From NCBI GenBank assembly GCA_037157565.1, contig JAZHRO010000013.1, positions 122,154,001 to 122,218,000 on the forward strand: 64,000 nt of DNA, read 5' to 3'. The stretch is from Thalassia testudinum (taxonomy: Eukaryota > Streptophyta > Magnoliopsida > Alismatales > Hydrocharitaceae). How positions within the stretch are numbered: position 1 is the stretch's first letter; each line of letters begins with the position of its first letter. Shown here piece by piece: positions 43,511 to 55,534 of this stretch. The position numbers and the translations under genes are program-made. The notes beneath the pieces were generated by a model. It was given only the letters and a program-made list of their open reading frames with translations. It was not told the origin of the DNA and made no database searches.

Positions 43511-45681
43511 TGTTTGAAGCGTAAAGCACGTTTTGATAGGAAAAATGTCGTAGTATAATGCACAATACGACCAAACAACAATATTTATAAAAAGATAACG
43601 AGACTTTGAGTCTCGGTCGTTCGTCTCTGGGAAAAGTTCGCTTAATTCTGAAATTGATCTTTATCGCTCTACTTTATTTAGAATGACACGTCGGTTTATG
43701 ATTATTACGTATTGAAGTATGACATACTTAGTTGCAAATATATCAGGAATTAACAATAGGCAACATTAATCACACAAAAGATTATGGTGATTCTCAGCAC
43801 ATAGACATATACATAAAAATATATCTTCTATTCATTCAAGCGAGTGTTTGCAACATGGAAGGTAAATGAAAGCTTGTACATGAATGCTTAAAAATATAAA
43901 TCTAGCTACCTGGAAACGATCGCATACAAGAATCTACGGGGGGGATTTTGCATGCATCATTGGGGGAGAATGAGGACTATACTACTAAGTAGTAAATAAA
44001 AGCAGTAAAACTATGAAGAGCTTAAACTACTAATCTAGATCTAGTAGAACAGAAGGGCATTCGGAGGTGGTCTCTGATGGCCTTGGAGTGGTCGGGAGGA
44101 GAATGAAGGGTGGCCAATGGAGCTTAGGCCGGCCCTTGGAGAGAGGTTGGAGGAGTGATCTAGCATCCTGGTGTGGTGTCCTTCATGATGATGCTCAACT
44201 TGTGGAGATGGAGTGGAAGTGGCTAGCCTAAGTGGAAGTGGATGTGAATGGAGCCAAGGAAGTGAATGGGTGCAAATGGCCATCCCTTAGGTCTTTTTAT
44301 AGACCCAAGGGAGTCTCTCTAGAGAAGTGTGGAACTCTCTAGAGAGGGTCCAAGAGTGGCCGGCCAAGAAAGATAGAGTTCGTTTCTTAGATCCACCATT
44401 TGTGGATCTAAGAATTGAATGCCTCTTGGTTGCTAAATTTGGCAACCAAAAGTTGGCACCACTAAGAGAGTTCTAGAGAACTCTAGAGGAGTGTGTGTAC
44501 GTGAATGGGTGTGTGTGTGTGTGTGTGTGTGGTCGTGCCATAGGTGTCTAAGAGGTCTAGGTTAGGTCCTAAGAGGTTTGGGTAGGTGTATGCCTTGAAT
44601 TAGGGTTGCAAACCCTAATTGCTAAGGGGAAAGTGAAATTAAACTTAACCTAATTTTAATTGAATGAGTGTGAACCTAATTGAGAGTGGAATAACTCAAT
44701 TAGGTTGGGCTTAGGTCAATTGATCTCTAACTAAGTCCAGTTGGACTTGTGTGGGTTGAGATCTGAGCTCAATTGGACTCAATGAGTCCAATTGAGTTAG
44801 GTGATGGTGATTGACTTTGATCTAAGTCAATTGGGTTTGGTGAGGACCTAATTAGGTCCTTAGGTAGGTCTAGAGGTGATGTACTAGGGTTACGACACCT
44901 TAATTTGGGTTCCTATGGGGTTGGGATTAGGTCTAGGGAGCTAGAAATCCAAGATCAAGGCTTGAATCTAAAAACAGGAATTGGAGACCAGTTCCAGGCA
45001 TCCAAAAACATGATCAGATGACTTATACTCAAAAATTAGATGTCCAGACATCAGTTCTGGATGTCCAATCTGAGTCAGGAGGAATTCTAGGTTCTGTTTT
45101 GGATATTGTGTAGAAATTGGACATCTGACAAAGTGTCTGGATGTCCAATAACACTGTAGAAGAGGGTTTGAGGTGTGTGGGAATTGGCTAAGGGTTCTGG
45201 ACATTCTAAAATTCATCTAGACATCCAGATAAAGGTTGGAACTAGGGTTTTAAGGTTTCCTACGGTGCGGTGACCTAGTCTAAGGGTGGCTAAGGCTTGG
45301 GGGAAGTCTCTAGGCTATCCTAGGGCTAGGATGAACCTAAGCTTTTCACATTTTACTGCTTTATTCCTACTTAATAGAATAGAAAACCTTAACTCCCTTA
45401 TATCATTATTCCTACATCTAATCTAATTCTTCTACTCCAGTCTTGTTACAACACCCATTATTCCTGATCCAGCTTCAGATCCAGCTCTAGATCGAACATC
45501 AGATCAGCTTATTGCCTGCAATTAACATAATGCACTTAATTAGTTATAACATTATTTTATGCATAGCTAAAGTAAAGCAGTAATGATCCAAATAATGCTT
45601 ATGCATGTATGAATTACCCTAACTTATGCTAAGTCCTAGCCTAATTTAGGTCAATTAAGACTTATGATTGCTGAGCAATCA
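43511..45681 (-). mobile_element. 5' LTR of E4 (family E)
   Basis: Minus strand starts TGATTGC-TCA-GCAATCA, a perfect 7-bp inverted repeat. 2171 bp. TATA box at 44295-44301. Nearly colinear with the 3' LTR; some GACGTC sites of the 3' LTR are GACATC or GATGTC here. Confidence 0.9.
44295..44301 (-). promoter_or_regulatory. TATA box, 5' LTR of E4
   Basis: Minus-strand TATAAAA, in the LTR that would transcribe the element. Confidence 0.7.
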
Positions 45682-45686
45682 TTGAA
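45682..45686. repeat. Target-site duplication, right of E4
   Basis: TTGAA, matching 36165-36169. Confidence 0.85.
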
Positions 45687-46740
45687 CTTCGTGGTTAAAG
45701 CACCCGTGCTTAAAACATGTTTAGTCCCAGTTCAGTTTGCAGTGCATTTTTGTATGAGAGAGATTGAATATTTTTTTATTTTTGAAGAGTTTTCTCTCAT
45801 TTCTTTCTTTATTTCTAGCTTTGGATTGGCTTTACAACACGGTTTGTATCGGATTCCTTGCTCCCACCATTAATCCTCACAGGGTCCCTGGCAATCGATG
45901 CTTCGAGATAGCATCGCCCATGGAAACCCCTAGAACCCTGGCTTTTGACACTTCGAGATAGCGCCACCCATGGTGTTCTGTAGCTAAATTCAGGCCCTGG
46001 CAATCGACATTTCGAGATAATCCCACCCATGCCACTTGAATCAATACAAGGTGCTTACATGCCCCTGGTAGGATATGTAGATATCCTAGGAGACATGCAC
46101 TGAGGAGACGACAGATTATTGTGCATCTTTGAGGGAAATTTCCCACCTCTCCACGCTAGGATCTCATCCAAATCAACTTGTGTTGATAAGCTACTCCTAA
46201 TCTAGGTAGCATTTTCAGAACAGAATTAACGTTTTTGCGTGATTTTGATAATTAAGCGCACTGAACCAGACTATGTGTGGATTAGGGTGCTTAAGTTATC
46301 GAGTCCCACAAATCAAAAGTCAGTTAACAAGGTTGAATAATCCCGAAGCCTTAGACCTAATACTTAAGCTTCGCATTTTCCTCAACCTCTTGAGGACTAT
46401 CCAAATCTTAATGGATACATGAATTTTTAAGCCTAAACACAAGCCCAAGTGGCTTAAGATCAGCGTTTATACCAACCTTTGTGTCTCTTAGCACTTTTTG
46501 TCTTTTATTTCTTTCTTTTGATTTGGTCTAGGCTTTAAATAGATTACATAATCTTTTACTAATGACTAACTCCTCTTTTTGTTTCAAATTGTTGCTCCTT
46601 TTTGACATTTCAAAATCTACTCCTCTCTTTTCATTCTAAAAAATGACATGCAATTAATTCACTCCAAATTTCCTCCCTTCTCCATTTTTTTTTTCAGTTT
46701 TTTTTTATTTTTTTTTATTTTTTTTGGAATATATATTTTT
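45687..46740 (-). mobile_element. 3' noncoding region of the E3 upstream (B-family) element
   Basis: Continuation of 35935-36169. It carries three copies of a roughly 38-base unit at 45886-45923, 45936-45973 and 45995-46031 (plus strand CCCTGGC..TCGA, TTCGAGATA, CCCATG). No coding signal. The right end near 46740 is a T-rich tract (46688-46742) that meets E5. Confidence 0.55.
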
Positions 46741-46759
46741 TTGTGAGAACCCTTCTGAA

Positions 46760-48226
46760 CTTTGAATTTTCATCCAAGACTTTAGAAATCTAGGCTGTCG
46801 TGAAAGTGTATTATTGTAGCTTATGCAACGGATCCAAGTGAAAAGCCAATTCTCATCTAAAGCTCGTACTTGACCATTAGTAAAATTCTATTGTGATAGA
46901 CAGATTTCCTCCCTTGGGGTTATAAAGTAATCTGTAAATTCATCCCTGGCTTTTGGCTTAGGTAGAAGATACTTTGAGTATAGTGGATTTGTATTTGGTG
47001 GCTCATATTCATTTGGTGCTACATATAGACTAGTACTTTAGAACCTAGATTTCTAGACTATTAAATAAATCAACTCAATGAGAGGAGGAGAAACTATGCT
47101 CTCTTCAGTTCCTTTATACTCATCTCTCTCTTTCTCCTTTCCTTTTCTTTTTCTTCTTTCTTCTCTTTCCTTTTCTTTCTTTTTAAGCTCACAATCTCAC
47201 CAGATTTGTCAATATATTTAGAGGTCTCTTATGGTATTGACACTTTCATTAGGTTCTGATAACCCTATGACTAACTCAGAATTCTTCAGCCAGTATTCAG
47301 GCGGCCAGATATACAAAAAAGTAGGTCAAGGCTGTATTTAGTGGATCGTGAGGGTGATAAGTGTTGTTGCCTAAATATACTTGAAACAAATTCTAAACTC
47401 ATTTTTTTCTATTCTTTCCTTTTTCTAGATTTTTTCTTTATATATATATATTTTCTTTTCTTTTCTTTTTCTTTTTCCTCTCTTTTTTTTCTATATATGT
47501 ATTTTTTTTTCTCTTTTTTTTCACATCCATATACCTACTAACGCAACGTAGTATAACATACAAACTTTTATTTACGAGGCATTATGCGGGATTGGGGATG
47601 TTCAAGAGGATATTGGGTGGTTTATTTGGTGGAAGTGCCTACTCTCGACACCGAGAAAGGAATGGATAGGACAACGTATTTCTGACCTTGACATTAATAC
47701 CCTCCTTCAGTCGAGGATTCCAAAAAGGACGATCATGATCATCCACCTCAGTCCTAGTTTTATCAAAACCCGCTCTCTACGTATTTGTCTTATTTGGTGG
47801 CTCTCAAAAGATTCGCACTTAAGAATTTATATGCAAAAATTGAGATCGAAAAACTATGCCTAACTCTAAGTATCATTATCTTATTATCCAGAATTTAAGA
47901 TTCCTCATACTAGCCTTAGAGCACCAGACTTTCTACTCTCACCTCACACTTATTTGGTGGATCTGCTAGAAGATAGTTTGCCTGACTCCTTAATTACTAT
48001 CCAAGGGCTCAGGAGAAGAAGCATTGCTTCTTCTCAACAAACTAAAGATGTTTATCAGTCTTCACATAGGATCTATTGCAAATGCTATGTGTATGTGTGA
48101 AATTGTACTGAATTCTAAACTTAGCAATCAACTTAAGAATAAATCTCTAATAAAAACTTTTTGATAAAAATTCTTTATGCCCAAATGTAATACTTTTTTT
48201 CTGACATAAAAATAAGAATGCAATGT
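46760..48226 (-). other. 3' noncoding region of E5 with CCACCAAAT boxes
   Basis: Exact boxes (plus strand ATTTGGTGG) at 46993-47001, 47624-47632, 47792-47800 and 47952-47960; one-base variants near 47011, 47215 and 47336. The conserved block (TAGAAATCTAGGCTGTCGTGAA, TCGTACTTGACC) is at 46787-46920. Segments 47990-48200 align with 53954-54130 of E6. Confidence 0.7.
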
Positions 48227-48264
48227 CCACCCCTCGATGCCTATTCATCACAATGTCCTCATTG
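48227..48264 (-). promoter_or_regulatory. AGGA-loop hairpin plus G-run of E5
   Basis: Minus strand CAATG-AGGA-CATTG (48251-48264), then TAGGCATCGAGGGGTGG. Confidence 0.7.
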
Positions 48265-48427
48265 AAATGTATGCAGGAAAATCAAAATATAATAAGCAAG
48301 ATGACAGGATATCACCTGACTGAGCATGTTAATCCCGGTCAGCTTGGATAGAGAAGATGCAAAAGTATCTGTAATGAATACTAGGTTGCCTCCTGGCCAG
48401 TACTAAGTTTAACGTCATTTGCCGAAC

Positions 48428-50724
48428 CTAAACCCAAAAATTAATGATCAAATTAATGGGTTGAGTTAGGATTAAAATGAAGATATGATCATGCAGCCCA
48501 AGAATCAGTGATCCACAATTATGGATCAGCTGATGGTGAATACCAAGCCCAAATGGTCGGAAAAATAAAATAAATGGGCTTGGAATTATTTGCAACTTGG
48601 TGCTACAAAAGAGAGAAAAATAAGTGCAGGTGCCAAAGTGGAATGTAGATAGTGTCAACCTTAAGAAGTGATGCATGAGTAAGGTAGATGGGGTGGGTAA
48701 ATAGCGGTTACTGGGGAATAAATCATACGGGTCCTGAAAGTGATGGGAAATGAAATGAGGAACCCAAGTGGTGTAGTTTGAAATGGTATAAGAAACCACT
48801 TCGTAAGTGAAGTCAGGTGTAGATGGATGTAGAGTAGGTGAGTCAAATAAGATCCAGTGGTCCATCTCAATAGTTTCGGATTTACTCAAATCATGGTAGA
48901 TATTTGAATCAGAATCCTTAATGTCATCCCTAGGGCGATCAAAAATCTCATTCGAGTCACCCAAATCTTATTTTAATTCATAATGCAAATTCTCAAATGT
49001 AATGGACAGAAATTTGTTATTCCTTAGAATCATTGCCCCAGGGGGAGTAAGATTAGAATCTAGATTAATCAAAACCTCAAATTCTTTTAGTTCTGTGGAC
49101 TTTTGAGTTTGATCCCAATTGTCTTTCTCTTGAACTCCATCTTCTGAGGGCATGTCTTCTTGTTTCTCATCAATCAAATCAAATTCCTCAAAATTCCATG
49201 ATTCAACTACATTCTTTGCTTCCTCAGATAAATCATCATAAGTCATCCCCAATAATTCTGCAATTTCTTGAATGTCTTTTCCATAAAGGGATTGTTTGTC
49301 TTGTTCTTTCACATGTTGTTGGGGGTCAGAATCAGAGACAAAACGTACAGAATTATGTATCTCCACATCAATATTGTAATCCTTAGAGAGTGGTCCATTA
49401 GAATCCTAGATAAGTAGGAGAGATGGCTGAGAATCGGATAGTGTGGAAGTGGGAATGGATTCAACTTCTAGGGGAGTTGAGTTAGAAAAATCATTTGAGT
49501 TGACCCCAGGTTTGGAGCCTGAATCTTCCAAGCACATATGAATAGAAAAATTATCCATCAAAATTAGATTAGTATCATCCAAAATTGCCTGGTAAGGGCC
49601 AATCTCTCTGTTTCCATGTAATGTTTCTTCCATTTGTTCCTGATCTTGATCTTGTTCATCCTTCCTTAGTTCAAGTTCTCCCACAATTTTTGTAATACCA
49701 GACTCAGGATCATTCTCAATGTCCAATGTGAATCCTTAAACATAAAGGACTCATACTCCAGCCCACCCTGGATTGGTTGCTCAAAATAAAATGATTGCAA
49801 TTCAGGGCCTAAATCAAGATATAATTTCTCAAAGTCAATTTTTGGGATATCAAAATTATTTATAAGTTTAGCTGTAGGCTTGAGTAGGATCTGTTCTGCA
49901 TAATTACAGGGCTGGTGGGTGGGCTCAGTGTGTGTATAGGTCGGGATTGGATAAGATGTCATACTTAAGGTTGGATCCTCAACCTTAAGTGGCTTACCAC
50001 CAACTTGTGGAACACTCGAACCAGGTTTATCACCTTCTTCCTTCCAGATTCTATTAAGCTATTTTGTCAGGTTATCTGTATTTCTTTTATTAGCTTCTCT
50101 CATCTCCTAGACTGCTTGGAGTAATTGGGTGATCTAGGGATCACTGCCACGGTCAGGGGTTTGAGTGGGCTGAGGGTAATAATTTCTAGGATGTCTCTCC
50201 TCAATCAAATCAGAATATCTATCATTTGAATATCTAGGGTAAGAAACATATCCTTGGTTGGGTGATGTTGAGTTATCCCAATAAGAAGGTGGAGTGGTTT
50301 GGGTGGAATTGGGATGATTTGTAAAGTGATTGTGTGGATAGGATTGATCTCCTTCGTATTTGGATTCTGAGGCGTATCCCTGACCAAGGGAGAGATGAGT
50401 TTGGTTGAACCGGTCAAGATAGTTGGTCATGCCGATCAGGTGCTGGTCTTGTATGGAGAGTGTCTCTTGGGATTGTAGAGATTCTTGATATCCAGAGATT
50501 CGTGTGGGATTCTGTAAGGACGAGGTAGGCCTAGCTGTACCCAGGGAGTATGAGGTGTAGGCAAGGGAATCAAGTCCCGGGTGTTGAGGAGAGTTCTCCC
50601 ATCCTGAAGAACATGGAGTAAGGGAAAGGTTGGGATAGGGAGAAAAGGAGGAATAGTGGGGATAAAAAGAGTATGGGTCCAAGTTCTCCTCCTCAATCAG
50701 TTCTTCCTCATGGTGATTATCCAT
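48428..50724 (-). pseudogene. Tyr/Pro-rich and acidic ORF of E5, broken
   Basis: About 765 codons with one frameshift near 49735 and five in-frame stops (four TAG, one TAA). It starts MDNHHEEELIEEENLDPYSF followed by FYPHYSSFSPYPNLSL and a Tyr/Ser/Pro/Asn-rich stretch to about residue 195. A helical piece (ITQLLQAV..EMREANKRNTDNLTK) follows. The second half is acidic and includes DIQEIAELLGMTYDDLSEEA (about 49270), matching DISEIEKLLGVSYDELDDDI in E6. The end is RPFGLGIHHQLIHNCGSLI then HDHIFILILT. No known domain recognised. Confidence 0.75.
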
Positions 50725-52258
50725 GGAAAGGATTCAGATTCAAAAAACTTGGGTCTTCTCCTTAGAATACTCTCTCAAGGTGGTACCAAATTAGGGTTCA
50801 GAATCCATGTACTAGAAGAAAGTTAATAGATTAGAGAGAGAAGATAGATGAGAGAATCCTCGCCCTCACAATGCAAACAATCAAACTATTCCTTAGAGTG
50901 TGAACCCTAATTAAACCTAATCATGTTTTCCCGAAACACGACTAAGTTAGGTCAACCCTTGAATTACTTGGCTGGCCAGAAGGGTGGGAACCCTTAGGAC
51001 ACCTCACACTGCGGGACACCACTAAGGATTAATGCGGTTACCGCACTGACCTTTCTTATCACTAGTGGGTCCAAGTAGATAAGGCCTTGACCTTAACCCA
51101 ATCTAATTTCAAGTCCCCGAGAATATTAGCCCTGCTAGGGCAGGTCTACTCAATTTTAGGCCTAGGCTTGATGTGCTTTTGGAATATGATGGGCGTTAGG
51201 GAGTGTTGCCCTTAAGATTGATTTTCAAATGTGTGAGTGCTCAGGCAAGGGGTTCACAAGCAATTTGTTTACGATGAAGTGGATTTTAACGTTCAAATGC
51301 TTATATTAGTTAGTTTTAGGGTTCACTTGAGTTAATATCTTCAATGAAGGGTTTTAATGAGGCACACAAGAGTTTTGCAAATCCCAATTGTTTGATAGAT
51401 TTCCTTTATAAATGAAAATGCAGGTGTGCTCTACCCTTAATGTGAAACCCTAAGCGCAAATAGTGCTAGATTGTCCTTTTAAGTTCAAAATCAAAAGACT
51501 GGCGTGACCCAAACAATGCAATCAATTGGTCATGTTGCATCACTAACTAGGCACTCAGAAAATATTTTCTCAAGAATTTTAGCACATGTTTTTTATTTTT
51601 TCTAGATTTAAAGTGTACTGAGGGTTCTACAGTCTGTTTTGACCCCCAGTTAGTGATTGAGTAATCTGTAGACTCAAACATATAGAACATATTTTTCTCA
51701 TATTATTCCTAAATTCTTGATTTCTACAGGAATTCATTAACACAAATTTCAAGTAAATTAGAGTTGTATAAATATTATTATATTATTGTGAACTCCGAAA
51801 AATCAGGAACAATAATAGATTTGATAACAGATCAGTGTATGAATTTTTCAAATTTTTTTTAACTCTGATTGTGTAAATTTTGGATATGTTGTTCCAAACT
51901 TTAAAACTCACATCTACTAAAAATTTTGGAATTTTTAGACGTTTTGGGAATTGAATTTTTAATATGAAAGTTTATTTCTGCCCAAAAAATCACCAAGAGA
52001 GATTTTTTGTTCAAAAAGCAAACAAGTGCTAACTAATCCTAAGGATCAAGCAAAACACCTTTTTTTTTTTTGGATTTTTTTTGAAAGGAAATCTAACCTA
52101 ATCTAAGCTATGAGTACTTACCTGAGATTCAAACCATTTTTTTTTTCATTGTTGCGCATATCTTCCTGCAATTTTATGATTCCTACGCAATCAAAAATAG
52201 CAAGTTAGAATCCCAACTAAGCACATTATAGGAAAAGCTTTTAAAAATTTCCGTTGCC
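50725..52258 (-). other. Leader of E5, noncoding
   Basis: 1.5 kb without convincing ORF. The stretch 50930-51120 holds the CCCTTAGGACACCTC and CTTTCTTATCACTAGTGGGTCCA segments also hinted at in the E3 leader (24880-24920). T- and A-rich tracts at 51585-51600 and 52055-52085. Confidence 0.55.
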
Positions 52259-52276
52259 TCCCAGGCAATGGTCCCA
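52259..52276 (-). other. Primer-binding site of E5 (diverged tRNA-Asp type)
   Basis: Minus strand TGGGACCATTGCCTGGGA, three bases after the LTR end, followed by GGCAACG. Several changes from the tRNA-Asp complement, so the primer assignment is less certain. Confidence 0.6.
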
Positions 52277-52279
52277 ACT

Positions 52280-53953
52280 TGTTCAACCACGAGGCACATA
52301 AAAAGATGTTGTATCATTGTAGTTATGAATCGCGATGAAACAAATAATATTTATAATGTTCGGTGAATACTGAGTCATTCGCAGGGTGGAAAACACAATT
52401 TCTATAATAAAGTTTTTCAGAAAGTCATTCTAAACAAATAATTATATATTTATATATGTAAATATGTAGGAATCAGATTTCCCAATAACCAAAATATTAT
52501 TTGGAAACAATTTTTTAACTATGAATAGAAATAACTATGCTAAAAGAGGAAGAGAGAGAGAGATAGAAAGCAAATGATGACAATGTTGTTTGTGGGATTC
52601 TTGTGGGAAGTACGACAGCACTTTAGATCCAGAGCACCGGGAGGAAGTTCGAAGAAGAGTTGCAGAGAGGGAGAGAGGATGGAGTTGTATCTGGTGGGAG
52701 TTATGGTGGAAGATTTGATCAACAGGGGGTGTCCTAATCTTCTTTTATAGCTTTGATGAGGGGCAAAGAGGACATTTTAGCCCTCCAACTTGTGCAACAA
52801 CTAAAGTTTGATCAGATCCATCGATCAGGAGATCAATGACTCTGATCGTGCCTCAATCCAACCTTCCATGTGCCTTTAACACTCGGATCACTCCTCTAGC
52901 TGACGCGTGGTGCGCTTTCATCCTTCGGATCACCATCACACGGTAGTCACAGTGCCTTCCACTTCTTTGCATGCTGGCCTCGCCTTTTCATCACATGCTT
53001 CAAATTCGAAATGCGTACTTTGATTTCGATCGTCCGATCTCGTGATCGGATGGCTTAACTCTCACCTACACCACCTTCATTAAAGAGAGCAGGTGAGATC
53101 GTGCATTTTATTGGCGTACATCCGCCTATGTCCATCCGATGGCTCTTGTCTTGCCAAGCGCCCACATCCTCACCCTTCACTCATCATCCAATGATCCAAT
53201 TGCAATTGAGCGCACCACCTTCCTGATTTGGTGCATGGCGAGGCTCGAGCGTGTGTCTCGCGCTTGTGTGTAGGTGCGCTAACCAATGCGCTAAGGCACG
53301 TTTTGTGTTGCGCTTATGTTCTAAGCAACTCTACTCTCAGCCGTTGGATCTCTCTTAGCTGCTGAGGCGTGGGGGCAGGGGTGACGTGGGAACATGGTGG
53401 CCGTTGGATGACAATCCACCTTCCCATAATGTGTAAGGAGAGCTTCTTTAGAGATTGGGGGCACAGCGAGAGGCGGCTATGATGGCTCCATGTGGTTCCA
53501 TCATGGTTGTCCTTCTTCTCTTCTTTGTAACTAGTGATGTAGGCCTCCAATTGAGATGATGTTTGCACCGTTGGACTACAATCGTTAATCCGAATCCATC
53601 TGTATGGTCAAATTTGGCATCTGAGATCTAGATCTCTATCATCTTGCTCCTTGACCTCTGTTCTTTTATGGGCTAAACATGATGCTATGGTTGTCTTATC
53701 AAGACAATTTTGGAAGCGTTGGATTCCCATCGTCATCCTGATTAGATCTATACGATTTGATCTGTCATTCGCAGCCCTGAACCATCTGCAATTAATTTCA
53801 TCTCTCTTTTAGTTTATAAAATGATAATATTATTTATGCAACTAACAAACTAACTATTATGTGAATTACGATACTTATGCATCATTGTTCCTAAGTTACG
53901 CTAAATTCTAACTTAATTCAGGTATATTAGGTCATATGATTACTATGCAATCC
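52280..53953 (-). mobile_element. 5' LTR of E5 (family D)
   Basis: Minus strand starts GGATTGC.TAG.AATCA (TG mutated), aligned with the E1 LTR start, and ends GTGGTTGAACA. 1674 bp. TATAAAA at 52743-52749. Holds a degenerate G-box palindrome (53480-53501) and a CGTCCGATC/GATCGGATGG stem (about 53031-53056). Confidence 0.8.
52743..52749 (-). promoter_or_regulatory. TATA box of E5 LTR
   Basis: Minus-strand TATAAAA in AAAGCTATAAAAGAAG. Confidence 0.6.
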
Positions 53954-54173
53954 TTGTCCAATGGTTCAGGAGAAGAAGCATTGCTTCTTCTCGACAAACT
54001 AAAGATGTCTATTGGTCTTCACAAAGGATCCATTGCAAATTCTACTTGTAGGTGTGAAATTGTACTGGATTCTAAATTCAAGAATCAACTTAAGAATAAA
54101 TCCCTAATAAAACCTTCTTAATAAAAATTCTTAATGCATAAAATTTTTTTTTATATCAAACAAGCAATGTTCA

Positions 54174-54209
54174 CCCTCCCCATGCCTATTCATTACAATG
54201 TCCTCATTG
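54174..54209 (-). promoter_or_regulatory. AGGA-loop hairpin plus G-run of E6
   Basis: Minus strand CAATG-AGGA-CATTG (54196-54209), then TAGGCATGGGGAGGG. Confidence 0.7.
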
Positions 54210-54387
54210 AAATGTATGCAGAAAAATCAAAATTGAATAAGCGAGAGGAGGGGATATCACCTAATTGAGCTTGTTAATCTAGGTTAGCTTGGGTAGAAAA
54301 ATACCTGTACAGAATACTGGGTTGACTCCTAGCTAGCAGTAAGTTTTACATCATTCGTTGGACCTAAACCCAAAAGAAATATGCATT

Positions 54388-55529
54388 TCAAAATTGTGGG
54401 TTAAGAGGAGTAATAATTGTTGTTGAGAGATTTAGGATTAATATAAAGATATGATCGTGTGGTCCAAGAATTCGTGATCCACAAATGCGGACCAATTGAT
54501 GATGTAACCCCACTCCGAAGAGTTTTTCTGATTCGAAATAAAAAAGTAGGGTCAGATAAATGAGGTTCATGATGCAAATCTTCTTCACTAATTCAATTCC
54601 ATAATTCAAGAAGAGGTGGTGGAGGATCTGGATTGAAATCATGATTAAAATGTAAATCTGGTTCTGAATTAGAATAAAAAAGATCCTCATAATGGTAATT
54701 GATGTCAAAAATCATGAATTCTCTAGCCTTCGAGTCATATGAGGATAAAGGTAGAGTTGTGTTAAATTCCTTAAAATCCTCATCAGAAATTACCTCTTCC
54801 TTATCTAATATTATTTCTTCCTCAAAATCAAGCCATCCATTTGAACCAGTTGAATTATAATTTCTTCCCCAGTCCATCATGATTTGAGCCTCTTTTTTTA
54901 AGGCTGCTTCTTCATTTTCCTTGTTCATGTCCTTTGGTTGTCCAATTTCTCAAACCTCCTCAAAATCCAATAGTTCTTGAATTTCAGGGTGGATATACTA
55001 AGGATTCTTTATGTCATCATCTAATTCATCATAAGATACTCCCAATAGTTTCTCGATCTCACTAATGTCTTCTTTAATTTGATTATCTATGGGAGGTGGT
55101 AAATCAAAAGCATCCTTAAGTACATCACTTCCTTGCCTCTATTGTTGATCTTGAGATTTGGCAGAATTCAGATTATCCTTAGTGTGCATTGCCAAAACAT
55201 CTTCAATTGTTCCTGTGACCTCATTAGAACCACAATTCAGTTTATTCTTTTGGGAAGCTTTCAAGATATTGAGTTGACAAGTTTTCCTTCCAGAAGTGAT
55301 TTGCATATTCCCCATCGCTCAATTGATCAAAGCCTTGGCTGTGGCCAAGAAAGGTCTTCCAATGATTATCAGGGTGTGGTTCAAGCTTTCTGATGCCTCC
55401 ATATCTAAAACTAAAATGTCCACAGGGTACTCGAAATCTCTCACTTTTATAATCACATTTTGTAAGAGTCCCTTTGAAATCTTGGTTGACCTATCAACAA
55501 GCTGAAGGGTAACATCAATGTGTTGCAAG
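54388..55529 (-). pseudogene. E6 protease C-terminal half and acidic module
   Basis: From 55529: PLQHIDVTLQLVDRSTKISK, FEYPVDILVLDME and IIIGRPFLATAKALIN, the C-terminal half of an Athila-type aspartic protease (the ILGRPFLAT motif near 55350). Then, without RT, an acidic region: DISEIEKLLGVSYDELDDDI (about 55060), WGRNYNSTGSNGWLDFEEE, KEEVISDEDF, MIFDINYHYED, and finally LFGVGLHHQLVRICGS with HDHIFILILN. The parts are broken by several stops and a frameshift near 54590. Confidence 0.75.
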
Positions 55530-55534
55530 GGACC

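Larger units (their letters stand above)
36170..45681 (-). mobile_element. Element E4: complete LTR retrotransposon without pol (9512 bp)
   Basis: Minus-strand element with 5' LTR 43511-45681, 3' LTR 36170-38357, PBS 43491-43508, polypurine tract 38358-38375 and TTGAA duplications. Its internal region is 5.15 kb with one ORF broken by six in-frame stops. No enzyme domain is visible, so it is non-autonomous. It is inserted into the 3' noncoding region of a B-family element. Confidence 0.95.
46741..53953 (-). mobile_element. Element E5: LTR retrotransposon, family D LTR, 3' LTR missing
   Basis: Minus-strand order: 5' LTR 52280-53953, PBS, leader, ORF 50724-48428, AGGA-loop hairpin, 3' noncoding region with CCACCAAAT boxes, then loss at a T-rich tract near 46740 before the polypurine tract. 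No enzyme domain. It abuts E6 at 53954, whose 3' noncoding region it interrupts. Confidence 0.8.
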
